64,000 nt of DNA from Neisseria sp. DTU_2020_1000833_1_SI_GRL_NUU_006 (GCA_032388755.1 CP135593.1:186001-250000), one strand, 5' to 3'; counted from the stretch's first letter, positions 18,709 to 27,190 are shown. Notes: generated by a model not told the origin, from the letters alone. Numbers and translations are program-made.

Positions 18709-18865
18709 TATAGTGGATTAACTTTAAACCAGTACGGCGTTGTCTCGCCTTAGCTCAAAGAGAACGATTCTCTAAGGTGCTGAAGCACCAAGTGAATCGG
18801 TTCCGTACTATCTGTACTGTCTGCGGCTTCGTCGCCTTGTCCTGATTTAAATTTAATCCACTATA
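18709..18865 (+). repeat. Correia repeat enclosed element, long form (157 bp)
   Basis: Bounded by TATAGTGGATTAA and TTAATCCACTATA and retains the internal IHF-type segment (CAAAGAGAACGATTC to AAGTGAATCGG). Nearly identical to the copy at 11370, differing mainly in the right arm (AAATTTAATCC versus TTTGTTAATCC). Confidence 0.93.
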
Positions 18866-18934
18866 ATTTAGCTATATCACAGATTCAAATAAAAACCTTC
18901 TGCATATCCGTATTTGCAGCCCACAACGAAAAAA

Positions 18935-18971
18935 AGGTCGTCTGAAACCCAAATTGGATTTCAGACGACCT
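18935..18971 (-). terminator. Uptake-sequence-pair terminator after lctP
   Basis: AGGTCGTCTGAAACCC faces GGATTTCAGACGACCT around a short loop with A and T runs on its flanks, 20 bases past the lctP stop. Confidence 0.8.
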
Positions 18972-18991
18972 TTTATTTCAAGCCGGTTGGC

Positions 18992-20635
18992 TTATTTGTT
19001 GAAGAAAACCAGCGTCCACGGCAAGACATAAGCTTGCAGCAGGGTCAGCAGGCCGACGAAGGTACAGAAAATCAAGCTGTGTTTCACGGTAAAGCGGAAC
19101 AGGTTGGATTCTTTGCCTTCCAGACCGACCGCCGCGCAGGCGATGGCGATGGATTGCGGCGAAATCATTTTGCCGGTCACGCCGCCGGTGGTGTTGGCTG
19201 CGACGGTCAGTTCGGGTACGACGTTGATTTGATGCGCAGTGCTGGCTTGCAGCGAACCGAAGAGCGCGTTGGCGGAAGTGTCCGAACCGGTCAGGAATAC
19301 GCCCAGCCAGCCGAGGAACGGCGAGAAGAACGGGAACACGGTGCCGGTGGCGGCGAGGACGAGTGCCAATGTGGACGACAGGCCTGAATAGTTTGCCACG
19401 AATGCGAAGCCGAGTACCAAGCCGATAGACAGGATGGACAGGCGCAGTTCTTTGAGCGTTTCAAAGAAAGTGCCGACGGCTTCGGAAGGTTTCATTTTCA
19501 GCAAAGCGGCGGAAACGATGGAAGCAAACAGGATTGCCGTACCGACTGCGCCGAGGAGGTCAATTTTGAACACGGCGGCGTATGGTGTCGGTTCGCTGAC
19601 GATGGGCGCGGCTTTTTGTACCAAGTTGTGCAGCATCGGCCAGTCGAATTTGATGGTGGCAACGCCCAAAGCCTCTTTAACGCCCTTAATCGTCCACACG
19701 CTGACGAAAACGGTCAGGATGGCGAAAGGCGACCAGGCTTTGATGATTTGTCCGGCAGTGTATTCGCCCGCTTTGCGTTCGGCCGGTTTTTTCATGCCGT
19801 TGAAGGTGAAGATTTCTTTAGGCTGCCATTTTTTCAGGAAGGCAGACAGGCAGACCAGGCTGACCAATGCGGAGGTCACGTCGGGCAATTCCGGGCCGAT
19901 GAAGTTGGCGGTAATGAACTGGGTAGTGGCGAAAGATACGCCCGCCACCAATACGGCAGGCCAAGTTTGGCGTATGCCGCGCATACCGTCCATCATGGCG
20001 ACCAACCAGAAAGGAACGATAATCGACAGGATCGGCAGTTGGCGGCCGGCGACCTGACCGATATGGTAAGGGTCGAGGTTGGACACTTGACCGGCAACCA
20101 GGATTGGAATACCCATCGCGCCGAAAGCCACGGGCGCGGTATTGGCAATCAAACACAAACCGGCGGCGTAGAGCGGATTAAAGCCCAAGCCCACCAACAA
20201 CGAGGCGGTAATCGCCACCGGCGCGCCGAAGCCTGCCGCGCCTTCGAGGAATGCGCCGAAGGAGAAGCCGACCAGCAGCATTTGCAGGCGTTGGTCTTCG
20301 GTAATCGAAATCACGGAAGCGCGGATGATGTCGAACTGCCCTGTTTTCACGGTAATTTTATACAGGAACACGGCGGTAACGATAATCCATGCAATCGGCC
20401 ACAAACCGTAAGCAAAGCCGTACAGCGCGGAAGAAACCGCCATGCCAGCAGGCATTCCGAAACCTAATACGGCAACGCCAAGCGCAATCAGAAGCGTATA
20501 AAGCCCCGCCTGATAGCCTTTAAGCTTCAGGACGGTCAGTGCGACAAAGAAAAAGATAATGGGCAGGAGGGCGACGGCTGCCGTCAAATATAGGCTGCCG
20601 CCCACTGCGGTATAGTTTTGAATCCAAGTATCCAT
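18992..20635 (-). CDS. lctP: L-lactate permease
   Basis: Encodes 547 residues with about 12-14 hydrophobic segments, the LctP/LldP family of proton-lactate symporters in the inner membrane. Family blocks are [36 protein letters not shown], and near the end [17 protein letters not shown] with [19 protein letters not shown]. The start has GGAG about ten bases upstream. It is divergent from a FadR/GntR-type regulator, and a palindromic operator lies between its promoter and start. In pathogenic Neisseria the same permease is important for growth on host lactate. Confidence 0.95.
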   Translation of the reverse strand: MDTWIQNYTAVGGSLYLTAAVALLPIIFFFVALTVLKLKGYQAGLYTLLIALGVAVLGFGMPAGMAVSSALYGFAYGLWPIAWIIVTAVFLYKITVKTGQFDIIRASVISITEDQRLQMLLVGFSFGAFLEGAAGFGAPVAITASLLVGLGFNPLYAAGLCLIANTAPVAFGAMGIPILVAGQVSNLDPYHIGQVAGRQLPILSIIVPFWLVAMMDGMRGIRQTWPAVLVAGVSFATTQFITANFIGPELPDVTSALVSLVCLSAFLKKWQPKEIFTFNGMKKPAERKAGEYTAGQIIKAWSPFAILTVFVSVWTIKGVKEALGVATIKFDWPMLHNLVQKAAPIVSEPTPYAAVFKIDLLGAVGTAILFASIVSAALLKMKPSEAVGTFFETLKELRLSILSIGLVLGFAFVANYSGLSSTLALVLAATGTVFPFFSPFLGWLGVFLTGSDTSANALFGSLQASTAHQINVVPELTVAANTTGGVTGKMISPQSIAIACAAVGLEGKESNLFRFTVKHSLIFCTFVGLLTLLQAYVLPWTLVFFNK

Positions 20636-20673
20636 AGGGAAAATCTCCGAATATTTTTCTAATATATTTTCTT

Positions 20674-20692
20674 AAATTGGTAAAACCAATTT
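20674..20692 (-). promoter_or_regulatory. Operator-like palindrome in the lctP leader
   Basis: AAATTGGTAAAACCAATTT is a near-perfect 19-bp palindrome with the core TTGGT-N3-ACCAA, the form of FadR-family (PdhR/LldR-like) operators. It lies about 15-35 bases downstream of the predicted lctP -10 box, overlapping the transcript start region, a place where a bound repressor would block initiation. Confidence 0.7.
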
Positions 20693-20706
20693 TGAGAACG
20701 GAGGAC

Positions 20707-20735
20707 ACTTTACGAAACTTTAATATGGCGGTCAA
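20707..20735 (-). promoter_or_regulatory. lctP: Predicted lctP promoter
   Basis: On the minus strand, TTGACC (20735-20730) and TAAAGT (20712-20707) are separated by exactly 17 bases, about 72 bases upstream of the lctP ATG. The operator-like palindrome follows directly downstream. Confidence 0.55.
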
Positions 20736-20906
20736 TTATTTTTTCAGACGACCCGGCTGCATCGGCGCAAATTTGTTATTTAGTTTTAAATAAAACAAAA
20801 TATTATATGAATTGTAAAAATGTAGCCCAATGTAGTTTTAAAACACATACGGGTAGGACAAGCCATATTGACGGGATACGGGGCGGTTAATTAGAATACG
20901 GCGACA

Positions 20907-20934
20907 TTGGTCATGCCAATTTGGTCATGCCAAT
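20907..20934. promoter_or_regulatory. Tandem operator-like repeats upstream of the regulator gene
   Basis: TTGGTCATGCCAAT occurs twice head to tail. Each unit contains TTGGT-CAT-GCCAA, one mismatch from the TTGGT-N3-ACCAA palindrome in the lctP leader. The pair lies 99-126 bases before the regulator start and could serve autoregulation or cooperative repression of lctP. Confidence 0.55.
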
Positions 20935-21032
20935 TTTGATGCAGACTGCCCTTTCGGACGGCCTGCCGCATCACATTATCGGATTTGGGTCTTCTTCGCA
21001 GAAAAAAACATGATGGAAAAGAGGGAATTACA

Positions 21033-21809
21033 ATGACAAAACTGGTTCGTCCACAAAAAATCAGCGACCAAATATTGTCGATATTGGAGGAACGCATCGC
21101 GGCGGGCATTTACGAAGAAGGCGGCAAAATCCCGCCCGAGCGCACGTTGGCGGAAGAATTCGGCGTATCGCGCCCGTCGGTCAGGGTCGCGCTCAACATC
21201 CTGATTGCGCGGCAGGTTTTGGAAGCGCGTCAGGGCGACGGCTATTACGTTTCCGTCAAACCGCAGCAGGATTTCCTCCAAAGCTGGCAAGAATTGCTCG
21301 GCAAACATTCCAACTGGGAAACCGACGTTTTCGATTTCAGCTGCCACATCGAAGGCTGCATGGCGTCGCTGGCTGCCGAGAGGCGCACCGATGCCGATTT
21401 GAAACGGATTGATTTTTGGCGGCAAAAATTCGAATCCGCCTGCGAAAGCGGCCATCTGGAACATCAAAGCGAAGCCGACGTAAGCTTTCACCAAACCATC
21501 GCCGATGCCGCACACAATATCCTCTTCAGCCACCTCTCCGGCGGCCTGCTCAAAATGCTCTACCGCCAGACGCGCAGCAGCATCATCTATTCCAACCAAA
21601 CCGAAGACCCGCGCCCCAAGCTGATCGCGCAACACCGCGCCATCTACGAAGCCATCTTGGAACGCCGCCCCGCCGATGCCGCCGAAGCCGCCAAAATACA
21701 CTTAAACTACGTCGCCAACAGCATCTTGCAAAACAGGGAATACAAAAGCCGCAACGAACACGCCGACACGCTGGCGCAGAAAGACTTGAAGCGGGTGCAG
21801 GACTGGTAA
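21033..21809 (+). CDS. FadR-type GntR transcriptional regulator (GdhR/LldR-like)
   Basis: Encodes 258 residues from the ATG at 21033, with GAGGGA eight bases upstream. The N-terminal winged helix-turn-helix has the GntR pattern ISDQILSILEERIAAGIYEE, GGKIPPERTLAEEFGVSRPS and VRVALNILIARQVLEARQGD. An all-helical FCD effector domain follows, with metal/ligand-site histidines in SFHQTIADAAHNILFSHL and LIAQHRAIYEAI. The start MTKLVRPQKISDQI resembles neisserial GdhR, a repressor of lctP in gonococci. Divergence from lctP and the shared palindromes support lactate-related control. The exact effector (lactate, pyruvate or 2-oxoglutarate) cannot be told from sequence. Confidence 0.8.
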   Translation: MTKLVRPQKISDQILSILEERIAAGIYEEGGKIPPERTLAEEFGVSRPSVRVALNILIARQVLEARQGDGYYVSVKPQQDFLQSWQELLGKHSNWETDVFDFSCHIEGCMASLAAERRTDADLKRIDFWRQKFESACESGHLEHQSEADVSFHQTIADAAHNILFSHLSGGLLKMLYRQTRSSIIYSNQTEDPRPKLIAQHRAIYEAILERRPADAAEAAKIHLNYVANSILQNREYKSRNEHADTLAQKDLKRVQDW

Positions 21810-21890
21810 GCACCCGACTTCCCTTTGGATTGATGCATACCACTCCGGCTGCGGCTAATCCTTCTTGCTGATATAAGTTCATGCACACAA

Positions 21891-21936
21891 AGGTCGTCTG
21901 AAAACCCAAACGCAAGGTTTTCAGACGACCTTTTTC
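21891..21936 (+). terminator. Uptake-sequence-pair terminator after the GntR gene
   Basis: AGGTCGTCTGAAAACC and GGTTTTCAGACGACCT with a short loop, followed by TTTTCT. About 80 bases past the stop. Confidence 0.8.
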
Positions 21937-22012
21937 TATTTCTTGTTTTACACATTAAGCCCATACAACAAGATTTGTCTGAAAATTAAACCTATTCAAA
22001 TACCAATATTTA

Positions 22013-22119
22013 TATAGTGGATTAACTTTAAACCAGTACGGCGTTGCCTCGCCTTGCCGTACTAGCTGTACTGTCTGCGGCTTCGTCGCCTTGTCCTGAT
22101 TTAAATTTAATCCACTATA
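22013..22119 (+). repeat. Correia repeat enclosed element, short form (107 bp)
   Basis: Bounded by perfect TATAGTGGATTAA and TTAATCCACTATA ends; the middle lacks the IHF segment. Lies in the gap between two convergent genes. Confidence 0.93.
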
Positions 22120-22145
22120 TTAAGCGCAGGCAAAAAACTGCGGGC

Positions 22146-22179
22146 AAAAAAACGCCTCCTGCCGGGAGCTGGCGGAGGC
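22146..22179 (-). terminator. Intrinsic terminator of the broken ABC transporter gene
   Basis: On the minus strand GCCTCC ... GGAGGC forms a hairpin with additional CC/GG pairing inside, followed by a run of seven T. It lies 64 bases past the pseudogene stop and is not made of uptake sequences. Confidence 0.65.
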
Positions 22180-22242
22180 TATCCAAGGAGTTTTAAAAGT
22201 AACCCTAAAGAACTATGAAACTAGTCAGAAAGAACTATATTA

Positions 22243-23642
22243 CTAATCTGAACGGTTTGCAAGTTCGCCGAGTGGTTTTAAATTAACTTTACGTCCGAAC
22301 AAGGTTTGGATTTCGGGTTGGTGGCTGATACCGATGACGAGAGTGTCGGGAAGGTTTTGTTTGAGAACTTGCATCAGCATCAATGCGGATTCGCCGTCGA
22401 GCTGGTTGGTGGCTTCGTCGAGGAACAGGATTTGCGGTTTGTGCAGCAGCGCGCGGGCGAGGCTGAGGCGTTGCTGTTCGCCGCCGGAGAGGATGCCGTG
22501 CCATTCGTATGGTTCGTCTAAATTATCTTTCAGGCGGCCTAACCCGACTTGTTCCAAGGTCGTCTGAATGATTTGGTCGTCTTGGCAGACGGTGTGGGGA
22601 TAGCTGACGGTATGGCGCAGGGTGTCGGCGGGGAGGTAGGGGCGTTGGGGCAGGAAGAGGAGGCTGCCGTCGAGGGCGAAGCTGCCTTGGTAATACGGCC
22701 ACAAGCCTGCGAGGGCGCGCAGCAGGGTGGATTTGCCGATGCCGCTTCTGCCTTCGAGCAATACCCATTCGGGGGCGTGGGCTTCGAGGTTGATGTCGGT
22801 GAGCAGTGGGCTGCCGGTTTGGGTGTGGACGGTGAGGTTTCTTGGCGGAATTCGCAGTTGGTGAGCCGCCGCCAGTTGTCGCGGATGCGGAGGTAGCGTT
22901 GTTTCAGACGACCTGTTTCGGCTTCGCCGCCGTTGTAGAAGGCGATTTGTTCGGCGTGGTCGCGCACACGCAGGAGGACGGCGCGGTAGTCGGCTTCGCG
23001 GTGTTGGCGGTCGATGTTGAGGTTTTTGAGTTTGCGGCCGACGAGGTGGGCAATCAGGGTGCTGATGACGGAATAAATCAGGGCAACCCAGACGAGGTAG
23101 CCGTGTATGGTGATGTCGCGTCCGCCGATGTTGAAGGTCTGTACGCCGGAGAGCGTCCACAATACGGCGACGAACGCGCTGAATTTGGCAATATTATTGA
23201 TGAAGGAGCGGAACAGTCCGATGCTTTTGTCGGCGAGGAGGTAGATGTCTTCGGCGATGCGCTGGTCGGGGTTGTCGGGTTCGCCGGTCAGGCGCAGGCG
23301 GTAGTGTTTGTGGCCTTCGAGCCAGTTTTGCTGGAATTGTTCGGTCAGGTGGGTGCGCCAGCGGAAAATGAGGCGTTTTTGCAGCCAGTCGCCGCAGACG
23401 ATGCAGCCGATAATCATCGCCATGTAACCGAGGTATTCGGCGATGAGCGCGGGCATGGACGCGCCGTCAAACGCGGCGAGCGCGTCGTAGAAACGTTTGT
23501 CCCACTCGGCGATCCAAACGCTGATGGTGATGGAACAAAGGGTAAAGCCGATGAGGACGGCAAGCATCAGCCATTGGATGCGTCCGTGCGCCCCCGTCCA
23601 AAAGGGGCGGGCGAGTCGGGAGAATTTTTTGAGGATGTTCAT
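22243..23642 (-). pseudogene. SbmA/YddA-like ABC transporter, broken by internal deletion and frameshift
   Basis: The 5' part (from ATG at 23642) encodes the membrane domain, with SVWIAEWDKRFYDALAAFDG, RWRTHLTEQFQQNWLEGHKH and NPDQRIAEDIYLLADKSIGLF, all typical of this fused permease-ATPase family. After NWRRLTNCEFR near 22850 the frame is lost. In another frame the ATPase domain continues: NLTVHTQTGSPLLTD, Walker A EGRSGIGKST, signature LSGGEQQR, Walker B QILFLDEATNQLD. Comparison with the usual family layout shows that roughly 100-120 residues (last two membrane helices and linker) are missing at the junction. Total length is about 466 codons versus 560-600 expected. Each piece is otherwise clean, so the deletion looks recent. 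Confidence 0.85.
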
Positions 23643-23743
23643 GGGGGTGTGTTGGTACAAATAACGGGAGGTCGTCTGAAAATCTATGTGTGCAAGATAA
23701 GATTTTGGTTAGACACATAATAGACAACCCAAAATTCATTGAA

Positions 23744-24553
23744 TTATGAAGAATCCTTAGATCTAAGCCGTTCCAATTCCCAGCGAAGTTTTTTATTTTC
23801 CTCAAATAGCCTGTTATATTCCAAGTTTTCTTGTTCCCGCTGTAAATGAAATTCTTTTTCCCTTTCTTGTCGCATATCATTTTCTACTTGTTGGGTTTGA
23901 TACGAAATATATTCAATCCTCTCTTGTAGTTCAGCTATTTCCTTATTCAAATTTTCAATTTTTTTCTGATAATCCGAATGAATACTTCCTATTTCATCAC
24001 TATGTAATTTGTTCATTTCCTCTATTCTATTATTATAGTTTTTTGAAAGCCTACCCATCTCTGCTAATAAATTACGCAACTCATCATCCCTATCGCGTAA
24101 TTGATCGGCAAAGCTTCTATCAGTAGTATTTTGATTCTGTAAATTTCTATATTCTCGTTCTTCTATTTCTCTTTTTAGTTTTATTTTTCCACATTCAGAT
24201 TAAAATTCCGCTTGAATATTAAAATTCTTCTTCTTAAATGAAGAAATTATATAATTAACTTTTAGTTGTATATATGGAAATAAAATCGTATATATAGTAG
24301 TTATAAAAATAGAAAATAGAATACTTTGCCACCAAGAAGAAATACTGAAATTTTTTTCAATCAAATTAATTTGATTATCTATCTTAATAATTCTGGTTTC
24401 TATATCTTCCTTAGAAAGGAGAAAAATACTAATTGGTTTCCAATAAGTCCAGATTTTAAACACTAAGAAAGCAATTAAAAACGTAAAAAATGTAGGAAGT
24501 TTTATTTTTTCTTCCTGTGATTTTAAAAAATTAGATAAAAAGTCTTTTAACAT
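23744..24553 (-). pseudogene. AT-rich membrane/coiled-coil gene with one in-frame stop
   Basis: The first part (24553-24200, 117 residues) has two hydrophobic segments (about residues 22-40 and 73-95) and ends with a basic stretch SSFKKKNFN. A TAA at 24202-24200 is followed, in the same frame with no gap, by 151 more open codons to the TAA at 23744, encoding an almost pure coiled coil (EIEEREYRNLQNQN, IENLNKEIAELQERIEYISY, LFEENKKLRWELERLR). The downstream part has no ATG near its beginning. The natural reading is one protein of about 268 residues, a membrane anchor plus coiled coil, interrupted by a nonsense codon. Much more AT-rich than its surroundings, so probably acquired. No function assigned. 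Confidence 0.65.
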
Positions 24554-24620
24554 TTCTATAATAGAATAGTGCGCAAAAATTCTTATGAATTTAAAAACAA
24601 TATGAATAAAAACTTATATA

Positions 24621-24651
24621 CCATCATTCCCGTGCAAGCCGGGAATGATGG
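24621..24651. repeat. dRS3-like palindrome
   Basis: CCATCATTCCCG and CGGGAATGATGG flank a seven-base centre; the core ATTCCCGTGCAAGCCGGGAAT is one base longer than a standard dRS3 20-mer. It separates the AT-rich gene from the receptor pseudogene and marks a plausible recombination border. Confidence 0.6.
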
Positions 24652-24666
24652 TACTACTATACTATA

Positions 24667-25590
24667 TTACATCTTCCACTTCAGGCTGAACACGGCGTTG
24701 CGCGGTTCGCCGTAGAAGTTGCCGTAGCTTTTTGTACGGTTGCTGTTGTTTTCATAGTAGCGTTTGTCGGACAGGTTGTTGACTGCCAGCCCCAGTTGCA
24801 AATTGTCGGTCGGACGGTATTGCAAACCGGCATTCCAAACGGTATAGCCGCCTTAGGGCAGCTTGCTGCCGGTTTTGCTTTGACTGGACAAGCCTATACC
24901 GATACTTAACTTACCTTTTGCAAACGGCGGCGTATAGCTGCTTTAAGCGCGGAGAATGTGTTTTGGGGTCCAGTTGGCAAAATCGCCCTCGGTATGGGGA
25001 TGGTTTTCTGTTTTGCGGATATTGTAGGTATAGCCGGCAAACAGCTTCCAATTTGCGCCGATTGCTCCGGAAATTTCTGCATCTACACCACGGCTGCGTT
25101 CTTTTGCGGGAACGTAGTAGAAAGTCTGTTTCCTGTTGCCGCTGGCCGGAACGTTGACACGCACGGCGACGTTGGTGTTATCGGTTTGGAACAGGGAAAA
25201 GGCCGAATTGGGTTTGCTCTGCGTCCATTCGCCTTTCCAACCCAATTCGTAGTTTTTACCGACTTCGGGCGCGAGATAGCTGTTGTCAGCATTTGTTTTC
25301 GGAGTCGGTTTTTAGATGAATGTATAGCCTGCATAGAGGCTTTACCCCGGCATGAAATCGTAAGTGATGTCGATGTATGGAATGAATTTGCTGTTTTTGA
25401 CCGAATAGGTTTTTGCATCGTTGTCCGGAGCGCCTGTATAACGGGATCAGTTGTAATCGAAGTCGCGTTTTCAATGGGTATAGCGTCCGCCTGCCAGCAG
25501 ATGCAGTTTTTCAGTAGGATTGATGCGGGTACCTGCTTCAAGGGTGTGCGTATAGAAATGGTTGTTGCTGTATTTTCTTGCGAACAGTGA
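24667..25590 (-). pseudogene. FpvA/FhuE-like siderophore receptor, 3' part with six in-frame stops
   Basis: A single reading frame over about 900 bases reproduces the C-terminal half of a TonB-dependent ferric-siderophore receptor barrel: GTRINPTEKLHLLAGGRYTH, DITYDFMPG, SLYAGYTFI, LAPEVGKNYELGWKGEW, GVDAEISGAIGANWKLFAGY, GGYTVWNAGLQYRP, and the terminal GNFYGEPRNAVFSLKWKM. The frame is never shifted, but stops occur at 25471, 25447, 25342, 25312, 24943 and 24853. Family comparison suggests CGA, TGG and CAA as the original codons for several. The 5' half with signal peptide and plug is absent; the frame ends near an uptake sequence at 25618. Clearly non-functional. Confidence 0.85.
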
Positions 25591-25688
25591 AAAAACGGAT
25601 TACCGTGTGGATGGGCAGGTCGTCTGAAACGGCTTTCAGACGAACTATGCTACAATTTCACGCATCCGAACCCATTACAGGAAACCTC

Positions 25689-25922
25689 ATGGAAGCCACC
25701 GTCTATCTCGAAGACAACGAATACATCGCCTTATGCGACCTCTTGAAGCTCGCCGGACTTGCCGAAAGCGGCGGACAGGCGAAGGCGTTTATCGCCGAAG
25801 GGCTGGTGTTGCGCAACGGCGAAACCGAAACCCGCAAAACCGCCAAAATACGCGGCGGCGAAGTCATCGAGTTTGACGGTGCGCGCTTGGAAATTGCCGA
25901 TGGATACGACCCTGAAGAATAA
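25689..25922 (+). CDS. S4-domain RNA-binding protein (YbcJ-like)
   Basis: Encodes 77 residues from the ATG at 25689; a longer frame from 25578 runs through an uptake-sequence hairpin and is rejected. The whole protein is one S4-type RNA-binding fold: ALCDLLKLAGLAESGGQAKAFIAEGLVLRN followed by the RGGEVIEFDGARLEI strand. Small stand-alone S4 proteins of this type bind structured RNA, often ribosomal. It overlaps the next gene by 23 bases in a different frame. Confidence 0.88.
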   Translation: MEATVYLEDNEYIALCDLLKLAGLAESGGQAKAFIAEGLVLRNGETETRKTAKIRGGEVIEFDGARLEIADGYDPEE

Positions 25923-26118
25923 AGCCGAAGCCCTCTTGGGCGAGCCGCTTTTAGACGAACCCGTCCGCCCCGAATCGTGGGAATGCTGCGGCAGCGACTG
26001 CGGCGATGTCTGCATCCAGACGGTTTATTGGACGGATAAAGCTCGCTACGACGCGCAACAGCGGAAATTGAAAGAAGCGGGTTGGTCGGACGATGAAGAG
26101 AACGGAAAGGTCGTCTGA
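25900..26118 (+). CDS. Oxidoreductase-like-domain small protein
   Basis: Encodes 72 residues starting inside the end of the S4 gene (23-base overlap), which implies translational coupling. The core PESWECCGSDCGDVCIQTVYW, followed by ARYDAQ, matches the short Cys-rich 'oxidoreductase-like' domain (P..CCGSGC..CV....Y), where the cysteines may bind metal. Its last codons AAG-GTC-GTC-TGA are part of an uptake sequence, so the stop is supplied by the terminator hairpin that follows. Confidence 0.72.
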   Translation: MDTTLKNKAEALLGEPLLDEPVRPESWECCGSDCGDVCIQTVYWTDKARYDAQQRKLKEAGWSDDEENGKVV

Positions 26119-26164
26119 AAAAGGCTCGGCTGGATGGAAACCGCGTTTTCAGACGACCTTTTAT
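26108..26164 (+). terminator. Uptake-sequence-pair terminator overlapping the end of the Cys-rich gene
   Basis: AGGTCGTCTGAAAA pairs with TTTTCAGACGACCT about 25 bases later, followed by TTTATT. The left arm contains the stop codon of the preceding gene. Confidence 0.75.
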
Positions 26165-26250
26165 TGTTAAACACCGCTGCTCGGATAGTGGCATCCGACA
26201 AAGCTTCTAATATTTCGTCCATTCAAATCATCGCGGCGGAATTTGAAATG

Positions 26251-26268
26251 TCGGATTTAAAAATCCGA
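26251..26268. repeat. Short palindrome TCGGATTT-AA-AAATCCGA
   Basis: An 8-bp-arm perfect palindrome in the gap before the PHP gene. Resembles small intergenic palindromes common in commensal Neisseria; function unknown. Confidence 0.45.
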
Positions 26269-26353
26269 CCTACTGATTTTTAGACGACCTTTGTCCGACT
26301 CGGTTTTCAACATGACCGTCCCCGCCCTTCATTCACCACACACATAACGCCCC

Positions 26354-27190
26354 ATGATAGACCTGCACTGCCATTCCACCGTTTCCGACGGTATGCTCTC
26401 CCCTACCGAAGTCGTGCGCCTTGCGCATCAAAACGGCTGCACGCTGCTGGCGCTGACCGACCACGACCACACCGGCGGCATCGCCGAAGCGCGCGCCGAA
26501 GCCGATAAGCTCGGGCTGCGTTTCGTTAACGGCGTGGAAATCTCCGTAACTTGGCGCGGGCGCACCATACACGTTGTCGGTTTGGATTTCGACGAACAGG
26601 ACGAAAATCTGCAAAACTTGTTGGCGCAAGTACGGCAAGGTCGTCTGAAACGCCTCGAAGCCATCGCCGCCAAGCTCGAAAAGAAAGGCATCGGCGGCGC
26701 ATACGACGGCGCGCTCGCGCTGGCGGCAAACAAAGGAATGGTCAGCCGTACCCACATCGCCGAGTTCCTCATCCGAGCGGGACACGTCAAAAACAAACAG
26801 CAGGCGTTCACCAAATACTTGGGCGACGGCAAATCCTGCGCCGTCCGCCACGAATGGGCGACGCTGGCAGACTGCGTCTCCGCCGTCAACGGCGCAGGCG
26901 GCATGGCAGTCATCGCCCACCCCATGCGCTACGATTTGTCCGCCACCGCCAAGCGCAATCTGTTTGAAGAATTTAAAAATCTCGGCGGCGTCGGCATCGA
27001 AGTCCACAGCGGCAACTGCTGCAAAAACGACCGCCTCAACTACGCGCTGCTGGCAGAACGCTTCGGCATGCTCGCCAGCGCGGGCAGCGACTTCCACCGC
27101 TTAAACGATTTCAGCGGCGGTATCCTCGGCGCATGCCCCGAACTGCCGGAAAACTGCAAACCGGTTTGGGAACATTTCAAAAGGGTTTAA
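26354..27190 (+). CDS. rnm: PHP-domain 5'-3' exoribonuclease / 3',5'-nucleoside bisphosphate phosphatase (RNase AM type)
   Basis: Encodes 278 residues. The PHP metal-site motifs are all visible: DLHCHSTVSDG at the start, ALTDHDHTGG, NGVEISVTW, VIAHPMRY, GIEVHSG and GSDFHRLNDFSGG near the end. This set and the length match the YciV/TrpH family, cytosolic enzymes that hydrolyse 3',5'-nucleoside bisphosphates and mature the 5' ends of ribosomal RNA. The older name TrpH is misleading. An uptake sequence lies within the coding region (reading GRLKRL near 26640). Confidence 0.88.
   Translation: MIDLHCHSTVSDGMLSPTEVVRLAHQNGCTLLALTDHDHTGGIAEARAEADKLGLRFVNGVEISVTWRGRTIHVVGLDFDEQDENLQNLLAQVRQGRLKRLEAIAAKLEKKGIGGAYDGALALAANKGMVSRTHIAEFLIRAGHVKNKQQAFTKYLGDGKSCAVRHEWATLADCVSAVNGAGGMAVIAHPMRYDLSATAKRNLFEEFKNLGGVGIEVHSGNCCKNDRLNYALLAERFGMLASAGSDFHRLNDFSGGILGACPELPENCKPVWEHFKRV

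Larger units (their letters stand above)
18403..18991. other. Repeat-filled intergenic region between lctP and pepN
   Basis: About 590 bases without a gene, made almost entirely of Neisseria repeats: a Correia terminal-repeat relic (18493), dRS3-bounded unit (18575-18673), a long-form Correia element (18709-18865) and the lctP terminator (18935-18971). The pepN promoter must lie in the first 90 bases upstream of its start. Confidence 0.75.

Noticed and set aside
22013..22119. CRISPR-like or phage attachment repeat
   Set aside because: The inverted ends TATAGTGGATTAA and the internal blocks are those of a Correia element; there are no regularly spaced repeats with unique spacers anywhere in the window.
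22539..23160. N-terminal part of the second-frame ORF over the ABC transporter
   Set aside because: The first about 105 residues of that frame are Arg/Pro-rich shadow sequence; only the portion after the deletion junction is real ATPase domain.
23744..25590. Novel defence or toxin-antitoxin module
   Set aside because: The AT-rich gene is isolated, interrupted and flanked by two other pseudogenes; no nuclease, toxin or sensor domain was visible.
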